From Enoplolaimus lenunculus (Eukaryota; Nematoda; Enoplea; Enoplida; Thoracostomopsidae): DNA of 64,000 nucleotides. The stretch lies in contig JASANG010000272.1 in NCBI GenBank assembly GCA_030248215.1, forward strand, positions 124,001 through 188,000, written 5' to 3'. Made by a program: the position numbers and the translations under genes. Shown here in pieces: positions 37,155-47,492 of the stretch (its first letter is position 1; each line of letters begins with the position of its first letter). The notes below the pieces were generated by a model. It searched no databases. It had not been told where the DNA came from and saw only the letters and a list, made by a program, of their open reading frames with translations.

Positions 37155-40100
37155 CCACAACAACAACAACAACAACTACTACAACAACAACAGCAGCAAC
37201 AAAAACAACAACAGCAGCTGCAGCTGCAACAACAACAACAGCAGCAACAACTACGACAACAACAACAACAAGATAAAGAAAATCGGCAACAAACACAACA
37301 AGAAGAAAAGCAACAACAGCAGCCACAACAAAATCGAAAGACAAGCGACGTCACACAAAACCACGGCACCGGAAGTGGAACTTCAATTCGTCGGTTGGTT
37401 TCACAGAAATTACGCGTGAAATCAGGGGAAAGAGAAGGAGGAAAAGGAACAGTAGGAAAAGAAAGAGAAAAAGAACGAGAAACAGAAGGAAAAAGAGAAA
37501 GAAGAGGAAGAAGAAAAGTTAGAGGAGGAACTGTGCCACAAGACTGGATCGCAAACAAGTTGGAACGAACATTCGATGATATTGAACCTGAATTGATGTT
37601 CAGCGATGGCGATTGGGGTTATAACTATGAAGAGTACCACAGTGGCCGGGGTGGATTTCCGCCGGATGCAAATGACCAGCAACCGGATATGGGAGAAAGT
37701 GGCGAAAGGCAATATCCGGAAGGAAAGCGAAACAAGCAACAGGCAGTACCAGTGGATTTTAGCGAGACACTAATGAAGCATGCCAGTTTCGAAACTGTCC
37801 CCCATTATGAGCGGGTCCCAGAAAGTCAAACGCCACCCCCAGGTGCGGCGAAGTTTTCAGGCGTTTCTACACCTGGGGGCGGAAGCCAATGCGGTCATGA
37901 CCCAAGCCTACCTTGCGGGCCAGAAATTGCTAATTGCAGGCTGCGCACAAGCAAACCTGGATATCAGCCTAAACATCACGTTTCTGCCCGTAACGGCGTG
38001 TCGAGTATTACAAAACAACAAGAAAAAACAACAAATTATAATAAACAAAACAAGATAAACAATGAAAACAATATAAGTAATAGTTGTGGCTCACAATTGT
38101 CGGCTGGTTACTATTGTCCTCGCAGATCATCTGTGCAAACATTGAATGAATACATCGAAACAGAATGTACTTGCCCTGAACCAGAACATACCGCCGGGTT
38201 TAATGAATTAGGCGAACCATTTGAGCCTCCTGGTATGTTTCAGTCATCAGGAGGTGCCCATAACCAACCACAGGAGATTGTATCGGGTGCAACAGGGCGT
38301 AATCAAGGTCAAACATCGTCTCATAAACCGCAACCGCGGTCAGATTTGCTCAAAATGCCCAAAAATCCGTACAATACTTCATTAACTGGAGGAGAGCTGA
38401 GACCTGATGCAATTACAGGAGTAGGAGCAGATGCAAAAGGGCGAGAATCCACAGAATCAGGAGTATCACGAGAGTCAAGTCCGTATTCGTCAACAGGAGG
38501 CTCCCCGACACACGACATCAGCACCGGAAGTAGCGTTGGTGAACAACGACGTTGTCGGAGCAGTGAACCAATCAGCAACGAGCAGCAGGAGTCCGCTCAA
38601 GAAGGTGACCAATCAGAGACGAGAGCGTCGTCCACGGTCACTCCTGTAAGCGCATCCGCGTGGCCTGAACTTCGAAAACCGTTGGCTCAATGTAGTCTTG
38701 GAGCTGTTCGCTTTTCAATCCAGTATTTTCCGTTACGAAAGCGATTGAGAACACAAATTAATCGAGTGATGAACTTGGGAGGTGCCCTCCGGCCCGGAGT
38801 ACAATGGAATCTGTTTGTTAAAGTATGTCTGATGCCTGGAAAAATTCAAAAACAACATTCAAGGGTGGTCAAAGATTGTCGAGACGCTCTTGTCAATGAA
38901 GAATTCTATTTTGATAATATCAGCCGAGAAGCGGTGTTGGAAAAATCGTTGCTGGTGAAATTTTGTCACACTCCGGATGGAAATTTTGAAAGCACGAGTG
39001 GAAGACGTAAACGCGTTCACTATGACACTATTGGAGACTTGACAGTATCTCTAGCGGACGTTCAAGGATTAATGACGAAAAAAGAAGTCAAACTTGTACG
39101 CGAGTTACGACCTCAGTCTGGAACGAAGGTAAAGGCAAGTTGTTTGGTTTTTTGACCAATTTTCTAGTAACGCAAACACGAGTTTCTTGAAATGTCACAT
39201 TCTGTTTGCCTAAATTGACCGGAAGATTTAAATCAGGCTTGTGCATACGAGGCCATCACTGAGTATAATTTTAGATTATTTTCAAAAGCGTCCCGTTGGT
39301 TGAGTGAAACAATTTATTATGTCCGCTGCACACTAACGGAACCTTCCACATGGCTTACAGACTGCAAAAATAACTGAAACAATGAAAAAAATGGGAATTT
39401 TTACAGGCCAGGCCGTTGAAATATCTTACTCGGGTATGTAGGCAGACGGAGGCCAGAGATAGCTCAGCACCTTCTGGAAATATTTTGCTCCCCCCTAGAA
39501 AATTTTCAACCGTGGTTGTAAGTCACTGAAACCGTTGTATGCCAGTCCTAAATAGTTTTAGCCACCCCTAGCAAGATGAGCTGACTCCGAACCTCATTCA
39601 ACTACGTCTTGACGATCAAAATTTTCCCACTGACATTCGGCCAGCACGTCGTCTTCGTGTGAAGATAAAAAATAAATAACCCTGTAAAAAATTGCTAAAA
39701 AAAGGAAAGAGTACACAATTATAGACTTTACAAACCTGCTATGTCCTAGAATTGAAAAGTTTACTCGTTGGCAAAAAATGTTATAAAATTGGTCACACCA
39801 AAAATGAAATTCTGGCCCAGCTTACGCTGGCAACCGCTATCAAACCAGTTTGATTTGTGTTTATTTTTATTCAGAAACTCGGCAAGATAACGTTTTCTGG
39901 GTGTATTGAAAAAGATGCGAAACGACTGACAATTAATGTGATCAAAGTTGATGATTTGCCAAAATCTGGTTTTACTGGAACTCCAGGTAAACGTTTCGCA
40001 ATGCCCGTCCCATATAGGCGCCGGAAGTGTGGACACGCAGAAGCGGTGCTTGCTGCCCCCAGTCTCAGAATGTTGAAGCCACAGCCGTGAAATGTTTGCA

Positions 40101-41748
40101 GAGCAGATTGAAAATATTTTCAACATTCTTGCAAAACTCGCATTTTTTACTAAATTTGCGAAAATATATTGAAATTTTTTCCTGCTTGCGCGAACAAATA
40201 CGCACTTCTATTGCGTGTTTGCTCGTATTCAAGTGTTCTCAACTGGATGGGCACAACCTTAATATCCTGAGACCGGAGCGCAAGTGCAATTTTTCATCCG
40301 TGTGCTGAATCTTTTAGTTTGCGCTATCGACATTAATGTATGCCGAAAGGTTTGTGAAGCTTATGTATATAGTAAAGGTGGTGTAAATCTAGATCAAAGT
40401 AATGCTTTGAGTGGGGGGAGGCAGGGGCGGATTCAGTGGCGGCGCCCACCGTCAGAAAATTTTTCGTGATATAATGGTACGGTCATTACGTTATAAATAT
40501 TTATGTTTGTTCAACGAAAATTGCATTTAGCCTCTCGCTTGTTTCGGTCGTGTGAGCTTGAAAAATTTCCGGATCCGCCACTAGTAATGGGAATGAAAAA
40601 AGGGAATTCGCCGAATGCGGGTAGTTTGCATTCGCCTGGGTGACCCTCATATTCCCGATGGTCAAAAAGCCAACTCCTGTTATATGATCTGTGTAATTAC
40701 GCCCTGGGCCCGTCACGCACTAGTGCAAAAAGTTTTCCAACCACCTCGTTTGCAAGCGTGTCTAATCCATACTCCGGCTAGGGATTTGAGACAACTCTGG
40801 TTGCCCATGTTACTTTAAGGGGCGTCCAGGTTTCTGGTGGGTCCATAAACGAGTAGATTAAGATCCTAGATTACATTTTTTTCCACAGGCTTAGGCTTAG
40901 ACTTAGGCTTAGACTTAGGCTTATGAACACATTTTTGCAACGCTTAGACTTAGGCTTAGACTTAGGCTTATGAACACATTTTTGCAACGCTTAGACTTAA
41001 GCTTAGGCTTAGGAATACGCTTAATCTACTGTTACGCCTGTAAAAGTAACATTGGCCACTCTGGTAATGTACTTAGATGGTGGTAAATATCCTTACTCAC
41101 GTCTGGGGTCGCGACAAAACATATGTGTTTCTGGGGTTTTAGGACGATTGAAACCTCCTTTAACTGTAGAAAGACATTCTCTGCTTGAAACAACGACTTA
41201 AACTTTATTCACACCGGTATGCATGCAGCCAGCGCAGGAACACCGAGCTGAGCAGGATAATTTTTTATACAGTAGTGCGTGCGTTTTAACGTAGATGGCC
41301 CATTACAGATTGAAAGTGCAACAAAAAGTAAAAAATTTAAAATTTAAGAAATATTTACTAAATTTATCTATTCGGAACCGACTCAAATGATCAACTTTCA
41401 GATCCATTTGTTCGTGTGACCCTGAATCAATCAGGGGACGTACAACGAAAACAAAGTCGAACAATCAAAAGTACATCAAATCCGGTCTATAAAGAATCAA
41501 TAATGTTCGTCATCAAACTGAATCCACACGTCCTCGAGCGAACAACAGTCACAATTGGTGTTCACAACGCTGCTGGAGCTTCGTCGTCATCCAATGAAAT
41601 AGCAGCATCTGCGGCTGAACTGATTGGCCAAATTGTTCTGAGCAATGACCAGTCATTGTCCGACAAACAAGCAATTGACCAATGGAACGATATGTTGAAA
41701 CATTATGGGCGAGAAATTCGTGCAACCCAGAATTTACAACTTCCGTAA
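33940..41748 (+). CDS. Tandem C2-domain synaptotagmin-like protein with polyQ tract
   Basis: CDS is join(33940..35104, 36043..39128, 39875..39986, 41402..41748), 4710 nt, 1569 residues. All three introns are GT-AG and keep frame (phases 1, 0, 1). An in-frame TAA at 33901 precedes the chosen ATG, although an upstream exon joining at a nearby AG cannot be excluded. Residues 1-690 are Ser/Gly/Pro/Gln-rich and probably disordered. Residues about 694-798 are nearly pure Gln, and about 851-890 are very basic/acidic mixed. C2A spans about 1273-1415 (starting LGAVRFSIQY) and C2B about 1418-1555 (KLGKITFSG..DPFVRVTLNQSG), with the WNDML helix near the C-terminus typical of synaptotagmin C2B domains. 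No transmembrane segment or zinc finger is visible. The C2 pair resembles Syt17/B-K or Syt14/16 most by eye; the subfamily is not settled. The likely role is membrane or SNARE-related trafficking without calcium sensing (inference). Confidence 0.85.
35336..35495 (+). repeat. 25-bp minisatellite in intron 1 of the tandem C2 gene
   Basis: About six tandem units of the form AATTCCATGGTGGGGGCTCC plus CCCCA, each holding a CCATGG palindrome. It is flanked by CAGTGCCGGAGCAAGCGAGGG on the left and a GCAAAGCGAGCGACAAGCC motif on the right. A single-unit relative lies at 50578-50640 (CAGTGCCGGAGCA..GTCCATGGTGG), so the array grew inside one copy of a dispersed repeat. Confidence 0.88.
36043..39128 (+). 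CDS. Tandem C2 gene, large second exon: polyQ to C2A
   Basis: The acceptor is TGTATTTTAG|GAAAAA; exon sequence upstream of the internal ATG at 36093 stays in frame with exon 1 for 16 codons, so that ATG need not be the start. It carries the polyQ tract, the charged KEREKERETEGKRERR-like segment, a Tyr/Glu-rich acidic segment and the whole C2A domain. Ends ACGAAG|GTAAAG in phase 0. Confidence 0.88.
36957..37271 (+). repeat. CAG/CAA polyglutamine tract
   Basis: About 105 codons, almost all CAG or CAA, interrupted by single Lys, Arg, Leu, His and Pro codons. The left half mixes CAG and CAA; about 37097-37190 is almost pure CAA. The antisense frames rich in Leu, Val or Cys are shadows of this repeat. 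Confidence 0.95.
39440..39597 (+). repeat. GTAG-family MITE in intron 2 of the tandem C2 gene
   Basis: CCCCCCTAGAAAATTTTCAACCGTGGTTGTAAGTCACTGAAACC and CTAGCAAGATGAGCTG blocks follow the family order. Both ends are eroded. Confidence 0.65.
39875..39986 (+). CDS. Tandem C2 gene, exon 3: first half of C2B
   Basis: 112 nt between TTATTCAG| and |GTAAAC. Encodes residues 1418-1454, beginning KLGKITFSG and ending KSGFTGTP. The third residue pattern (LTINVIKVDDLP) matches beta strand 2 and loop 1 of a C2 domain. Phase 1 at its end. Confidence 0.85.
40423..40584 (+). repeat. GGAT-family MITE in intron 3 of the tandem C2 gene
   Basis: GGGGCGGATTCAGTGGCGG at the left and TTTCCGGATCCGCCACTAGT at the right are inverted. 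The interior CGTCAGAAAATTTTTCGTGATATAATGG matches 21428-21619. TSD not clear. Confidence 0.75.
40802..41057 (-). mobile_element. hexB hAT-like MITE in intron 3, perfect 8-bp TSD
   Basis: Flanked by ACTCTGGT (40794-40801, 41058-41065). Contains GGTGGGTCCATAAACGAG, three CTTAGG/CTTAGA arrays and two AACACATTTTTGCAACG spacers. Right end AAAAGTAACATTGGCC. It is well preserved and sits within a gene intron without disturbing splice sites. Confidence 0.9.
41402..41748 (+). CDS. Tandem C2 gene, last exon: rest of C2B and stop
   Basis: The acceptor is ACTTTCAG|ATCC; with exon 3 it restores D-P-F-V-R-V-T-L, the conserved C2 strand. The loop that normally holds two or three Asp residues reads VHNAAGASSSSN, so calcium coordination is unlikely. 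Ends ATQNLQLP and stop TAA. Confidence 0.88.
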
Positions 41749-42528
41749 ACGTTTTCAACGCTCCAGTCAAACGTTTAGCCATACGCATGAAGGCTGATAT
41801 TCCTTGTATTTAAGAAAAGTTTTCTTACATTTCAAAAATATGATTTCACAAGCTGCAGTTGAATGCATAAAAACTTACTAAAATACTGTGGCCGAGATCT
41901 TAGCGTAGAGATCGAAGTAGGGCATGGGCCCTATGGGGCGATGGGGATTAGTGCTGAATTGGGCGGCTCGACAGGCTGCCACACATAGAGTAAAACGGGA
42001 TTAAGTTAGAAGAGATTTTTTGTTTTGAAATATTTAGCTTTAAAAGTAAACTGAAAATTATTTCGGGAGAGTGAATCTCTAGAATTTTAACGCTCATCGA
42101 ATTTTTCTGATCCATGTTTTGCTAAATTAAGTTTAAAACTGTACTGAATACCTATAAGAAAAGTAAAAGGAGCGGAACGGTAAAGTGATTGCATAAAAAA
42201 ACTACGGAAATTAATAGCGTAAAAATCGCAGAATCGTTAATTTTTAGTTGTATAACTGGTATTTTCATGAGGCATGTCGATCACGTAGTTCGGCCCCATG
42301 GGGCGGCTAGAGAGAAAGCCTTTCTCTGCGTGGGGTGAGGCGGCCGCAAGCTGCCCCAATTAAATCTCTGAGTTAGTGCAACTCAGAATTTCAATCTTCC
42401 AAACAAGTTTTTATGCTCGAAATTTAGTCAGGGGGTGGCTAAAAATACACAAAATATTGGCTCTTATATGAATAGATTCGAAATATTACGCTTTTGAATT
42501 ACGTATTGAAACTTGCTGCATATGAAAC

Positions 42529-42551
42529 AATAAACATGTTTTGGTAATAAA
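42529..42551 (+). promoter_or_regulatory. Candidate polyadenylation signals of the tandem C2 gene
   Basis: Two AATAAA hexamers (42529-42534 and 42546-42551) lie about 780 nt beyond the stop codon. They are the first such signals I see downstream. Use as the real poly(A) site is inference. Confidence 0.35.
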
Positions 42552-42889
42552 ATTGAATTTAAGAAAATGCTATCCAATTCTTACAGTGACAATGTAAAAT
42601 GTGAATCTACGACAATTCGTTGCCCGACAACTTGTCGCCCAACAGTGTCATACGGCGAATGAAGAAAACTAAGCGGCGTTATCCTATACGCCATCATAAG
42701 CCTAAGCCTGAGCACAATGAAAAGGGGCGAATTGTTGAGTCGACGAAATTTCCCATACAACCAATCGTGCGACTAGTTGTCGGGCGTCGAATTGTTGTAA
42801 TACCGTAAATTATACTTTACTGAATAAATTCAGATATCGTTCTGGTGTTTAGGCGTTCCTTGCGCTAGATAGCTCAGTCCCTCACACCA

Positions 42890-43305
42890 AGGGCGGATCC
42901 AGTGGGGGTCGTGGAATGCACACCCCCACCGGCTGCCGAGTGTAAATTTTTTCACGGTTAAAACCATGGTAAGGTATAATGGCACTTATGACGAGTTTTG
43001 AAGATACGGGAAAAAGAACATAAAACCTCTTCGTCCTAGTAACAACCAAGATATAGGCTGGAAATTTGCGTAAAAATATGTATGAACATGTGCCTAACAT
43101 TTTCCACTTTTATATCCCACCACCAGGAACAATAGCGGATCCATGGGGGGCACACCCCGGCCGTGGCCTCCAACAGCATCTCGACAAAAATTCTATAGCA
43201 ATTTTGTGACGATAGTTCGTATTTGTGTATAGGTCAAAAGTAAGTTTATTACTTGTGAAATTTTGGCCCTCCCATTTTGAGATCCTGGATCCGCCACTGC
43301 CTCAC
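42890..43305 (+). repeat. Two neighbouring GGAT-family elements
   Basis: First: AAGGGCGGATCCAGTGGGGG (from 42891), containing CACCGGCTGCCGAGTGTAAATTTTTTCA, which also recurs twice at 45155-45225. Second: AATAGCGGATCCATGGGGGG (43131) to GATCCTGGATCCGCCACTG (43300), a good inverted pair. Confidence 0.7.
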
Positions 43306-43381
43306 GGTCTTTTACGTCAACACTAGATGTGGCTGTAGCGTTATATTACAAGTATATGTATAGAACAGCTATTGAGCAAAG

Positions 43382-43550
43382 CAGGCCCGTAGCCAATGGA
43401 GGGCCAGGGGGCTTAACCCCACCCCTAGAAAATTTTTGCCCCCCCTTAGAAGATTTTCAACCTTGCTTGTAAGTCATTGAAAACTTTTAAATGGCCCTTC
43501 TGAAAATTTTTTAGGCCCCCCTAGCTTGGTGAGCTGTGAGTACGGGCCTG
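43382..43550 (+). mobile_element. GTAG-family MITE, complete copy
   Basis: 169 bp from CAGGCCCGTAGCCAATGG to GTACGGGCCTG with every internal family block present. Flanks GAGCAAAG and AAACAAAG agree at six of eight positions, consistent with an aged 8-bp TSD. Useful as the family reference. Confidence 0.8.
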
Positions 43551-43640
43551 AAACAAAGACGTAGAGTTTAAAACCTTAGGCTCTTAATGACTATGCTTTG
43601 CTTTACAAACATTGGGTGTGTTCAAGTTTAACACCTGTCA

Positions 43641-43860
43641 TCAGTAGCGGATCCAGAAATTTCGAATGGGAGATATTGCAACAAAATATAATAGTGAAAC
43701 AAGCTTGCCAGTGAAACGAGCGAAAAGCCAAACGCAATTTTAACACAAAATAATAATGCAAAAACTCTTGATATTTTGATCCCTGTTTGGGGGGCGTAGG
43801 ACTGCGTGTTTCGCGTGCATCAGCCAGTGTATGCCATTCCAACAAGTGAAGCTTCTGATC
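43641..43860 (+). repeat. GGAT-like end plus recurring GAAACGAGCGAAAAGCC motif
   Basis: CAGTAGCGGATCCAGAAATTTCG starts here, followed at about 43705 by the GTGAAACGAGCGAAAAGCCAAACGCAATTTT motif shared with many sites. The right end was not located. Confidence 0.5.
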
Positions 43861-43908
43861 TCAGAAGGGACAGCTTGTTGATTATTAAAAATTTATGTCT
43901 TTTGGGTG

Positions 43909-44190
43909 CCATGTTACTTTTAGGACCGTACCGGTTTGTGGTACAACTCTAAAAGACCTTTTACTTTAGACAACTTTTTTTGAAGCTTAGGTTTACACTT
44001 TTTTAATACTTAGGCTTTAGGCTTAGTAGGCTCGTAGCCAGTTCACCTTGCTAACGGGGCTAAAAAATTTTCAAGAGAAGCATACAAGGGTTTTCGATGA
44101 CTAATACATGCAGAGATGAAAATTTTCTAGTTGAGACCAAATACTTATAACGGGTTTTCTGTTAGCTCCCTAAAAGTTTAAAATGTAAAC
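43909..44190 (-). repeat. Truncated hexB copy interrupted by a GTAG-family copy
   Basis: GCCATGTTACTTTTAGGACCG opens a diverged hexB element with CTTAGG-like words up to 44029. Then GGCTCGTAGCCAGTTCACCTTGCTAACGGGG begins a reverse-oriented GTAG copy. The hexB right end is absent. Confidence 0.6.
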
Positions 44191-44666
44191 ATTGACCTCT
44201 TTGTATGGGCAGCGGAACGATAGATTACCATCCCAACGGTTTTCGGATCTTTTCCGTTGTCCCCCGATCACGCTTTTGCAAAAAATGGTTCGATTTTGAA
44301 ATTTTTTGCATAAACCCAACATGTGGAAACGCGGACTGGGGCAGGGATAACGGGAAAGACACGTATTTTCATACTGCAGCTTTTAGTGCCTCCTTGTTTT
44401 GTTTTTGGGGACGAATTTAAACGTTTACTGGTTGCCTGGTTTTTTACGCCATATAAAACAATAGAATAACAAACAAAGATCCTTTCAATTTCGAAAAGGT
44501 GTCAATCCTAAAAGAATGAATATTCCCATCGTAGGGTGATTAAAACACATAAATTAACAGCAACGAAGGTGTCGCGAAACTGTTAAGTTTTTTGAACCGG
44601 GTTCTATTTGTCGATCAAATAAGTTATGCAAGTTGTAACATTTTGCTCAAGTGATGTACAACTGCG
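44191..44666. other. Intergenic, no gene called
   Basis: A 71-codon frame (44205-44420) has no domain. Nothing else recognised. Confidence 0.35.
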
Positions 44667-44841
44667 GGCCAATGTATAGAGCAGGGATGTAATAGTAGTA
44701 TAAACAAACTTCTAACCTTAAGCCTAAGCGTATGAATGAGCTTATACCTAAGCCCTGAGCAAAAAAATTAGTCTAAAGCTTGAACTTAACTCTATTGCAG
44801 TTCAACGGAAAAACGGACCGCCCCCGACTGCAATACATTGA
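44667..44841 (+). repeat. hexA copy
   Basis: GGCCAATGTATAGAGCAGGGATG, AGTAGTATAAAC, CCTAAGCCTAAGCG and CTAAAGCTTGAACTTAACTCTATTGCAG follow the hexA order. The right terminus is degraded to CGACTGCAATACATTG. Confidence 0.7.
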
Positions 44842-45047
44842 CGATAAAGTTTTTGGCCTGAATTGCAAACGTCCGCATATGTTGCTGAGAAACAAGAAGA
44901 CGCGTTTCCCAGGACAGCCCGTAAACAGCGACGTATTCAAAAAATTTCTGACGGGGAGCGGGTTGGTAAGTGTTCATATGAGACGCAATTTTTTTCAGCA
45001 AAAAATTTGTGAGGGAAAAAATTGTGCGTTAGCAACGAAACCGTAGC

Positions 45048-45240
45048 CAAAGGGGGAAGCAGGGGGGCGCAGCCCCCCCTGGAAATTTTTGTACCCCCCG
45101 AGAAATTTTTGTGCCTCCCCCTAGAAATTTTTCAACCTTGCTTATTGCATCCCATACCGGCTGCCGAGTGTAAATTTTTTCAGGGTGATGCATCCCATTC
45201 CGGCTGCTGAGTCAAAATTTATAATGGGTAAAATCAAACA
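45048..45240 (+). repeat. GTAG fragment and a short tandem duplication
   Basis: CGTAGCCAAAGGGGG and two CCCCC.GAAATTTTTGT blocks form a partial GTAG copy that stops at CAACCTTGCTTATTGC. Next, GCATCCCATACCGGCTGCCGAGT and GCATCCCATTCCGGCTGCTGAGT form two units about 32 bp apart. Confidence 0.6.
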
Positions 45241-45431
45241 TACAATACAAATTTTTGTTCCGATATCTGAAAATTTCAGTTGTTTAGGGGCTTCGCCACG
45301 AAACTCAGCACAACTAATTTTCTATGCGCAGTTTTAATATGCGTCTGGCCGTTGTCGGTAAAATTAGAGTAAAATGTTAAATTTTTGCGAATTCAATCTC
45401 AAACCAAATGTTAAAAGCGCAAAACGATTAC

Positions 45432-45513
45432 TGGCAGCGGTGGGATTCGAACCCACGCCCCCGAAGAGACTGATGCCTTAAACCAGCGCCTTAGACCACT
45501 CGGCCACGCTACC
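45432..45513 (-). tRNA. tRNA-Leu (anticodon AAG)
   Basis: 82 nt on the minus strand. The acceptor stem GGTAGCG pairs with CGCTGCC and discriminator A follows. The D arm is GGCCGAGTGGTCTAAGGC, anticodon stem CTGGT/ATCAG with loop TTAAGGC (anticodon AAG), a long variable arm (CTCTTCGGGGG region) and T arm GTGGGTTCGAATCCCAC. The long variable arm is the class II hallmark of tRNA-Leu. All internal promoter boxes are intact, so it looks functional. No intron. Confidence 0.95.
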
Positions 45514-45776
45514 GATAATACATACTATGAAAAGAACAGTAGTATGCACAAAGTAACACGAAACAAAGCATACATATTGTGTAGAATGTAAACTTGTTTA
45601 TTTTACGTGCAAACAGAAACATATTAACGTATCTACATCAAGTGCCAAGAGTGTAAATGCAGATAAATTTGTTTATTTTTAGTGTAAACAGAAACATATA
45701 CACGAAAAAATTTGTTTTTCGGTGTCTATGTTGTTGTGCTTCGGTTACTGTAGTGTTATTAAGTGAAACACGGTGA

Positions 45777-45869
45777 GCTCCAGTGGCGCAATCGGTTAGC
45801 GCGCCGTACTTATAAGCAGTACGCCTCTAAGTAATGCGGAGGTTGTGAGTTCGAGCCTCACCTGGAGCA
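45777..45869 (+). tRNA. tRNA-Ile (anticodon TAT) with a 19-nt intron
   Basis: 93 nt, 74 nt after splicing. Acceptor GCTCCAG pairs with CTGGAGC, discriminator A. D arm GCGCAATCGGTTAGCGC, anticodon stem CCGTA/TGCGG, anticodon TAT at 45811-45813. An intron of 19 nt (45815-45833) lies one base 3' of the anticodon, as in animal tRNA-Ile(UAU) genes. T arm GTGAGTTCGAGCCTCAC. Divergent from tRNA-Leu about 260 bp away. Intact. Confidence 0.95.
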
Positions 45870-46134
45870 AACTTTTGATGATATAATATATCAAAATTCC
45901 GAGAGCAGCAACAATTGGGGTCCCAAACGTTACTGAGTTTTTCGTTCCAACTTAACCTCCACACCTTAATTTCCGCAGCATAAAAAATTGTTCTAAGAAC
46001 TGCTAGAGATTAGGGGAATAGATAGCGTAGTCAGGCCCGTTAAAACTCAGAAGCTCATGTTGCTAGGGGCAAATAGTTTTTCAACAGGGTTTTTAAATGA
46101 GTTACAAGCTAGGTTGAAAATTTTTTAGGGGGGA

Positions 46135-47150
46135 CTGTCGAATTGGCAAGGTATTCGGTGTCCGTGTCCGTAATACGATGCGGCTTGTGGGAACCTCAAC
46201 GCTCTGATAAGACTCGGCCGGTTGTATCAGTTTACTGAACAAGAATGATAAATGTTATGCTGGTAAATATTAACGCAGTGACTAAACTTACGCTAATATT
46301 TAATATTCTCAATTATTTCAAATAAACTCCAAGCTCCAGTACTAATATTCAACAAGCTCCAATAATAACTCCAGATTCTCCAGTAATGCTCCAGACCTAC
46401 TCCAGTATTCCGGTAACTCCAATCTCCTTAAAACTTAAACTCCAATAACAACTCCAGTTTAACTCCAATATAAAACAACTCCGGTTACGTTAATTCCACG
46501 GAACGTGTCCGCAGCATTCGTTGACTACCGCAACCTGCGCGACACCCCAACACAACTGTAAGCCGAAAATGTTCAACCAAATTCAAAATTCATTCAATGG
46601 CTCCGTAAATATACAATAAATCTAACGCCGTACTCCGTAAAATAATAACTCTAGAAAAGATCCGATGAAAGTAGAAAAACCATAAATGCTCCGAAAAGTA
46701 CGTTCAATTGCTAAGTGTTCACTATCAAGACTGAATATAGAGACAGCTAAAGCTATCCCCATATCCAGTTAATTTGCATATTGACCAGCATAACTGGTTA
46801 TAACACAAGATATTTAACAACTGCCTGAATACATGTTATGACGACATATTAAAAACTAGCTAATACATTTTACGCGATATAAACCAAGTTTTACAAGAAA
46901 TATTATTAAAAGCGCCGTTTAAGACGGAACTAGGGCAGATAGACTTAGGAGGCCCAGGGGTGCCCAGAATAAGGGTAATTAGGGGGAAATACCAAATAGA
47001 GTAGTTTTAGGCAATTTTATATAATTTACATGGCTGTGCCACCTATAACTCCCCCTCGGCACAGATGCCGACCCCTGGCATCTAAATAAGCTAACTTTAT
47101 GGAAACGAACTACGCCTTTTTTAGAAACGTCGCTTGGCATACAATTATCA
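46135..47150 (+). repeat. Left arm of the foldback element
   Basis: Outer part unique-looking (CGGCCGGTTGTATCAG, GCATAACATTTATC-type blocks in mirror). Middle 46320-46500 is packed with AACTCCA, GCTCCA and CTCCAG words. Inner part includes GCCACCTATAACTCCCCCTCGG and ends in GGCATACAATTATCA. Confidence 0.88.
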
Positions 47151-47492
47151 AGATAATCAATATAACTTTTTTATAACAAATAACAATAACAATTTTTCTT
47201 TTTTTAATAGTTCTTTGTAACGATAACAATAACACTTTGTGCACTTTGTGTCCAATCCAACGCATTGTTTGACATCTTAACTGTTCCATAACCATAGTTA
47301 CCCACAATGACCTTCATCCATCGAACCCATCCATACGACCATCACTCCCAACATTACCCCCACTTAACAACATAGGCGACCAACCCGTGACTATCCCTCA
47401 CTAGATTTCGTCGCTAAATCGAAATCCATGAACACCTCCGTGTCGGCGAAATCCACGGATTTCCGGTTTGAATTTCCCGACAACACCCTATT

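Noticed and set aside
36699-37558. Long frames rich in Leu, Val, Ala, Cys, Ser or Asn on both strands
   Set aside because: All are shadows of the CAG/CAA polyglutamine tract of the tandem C2 gene.
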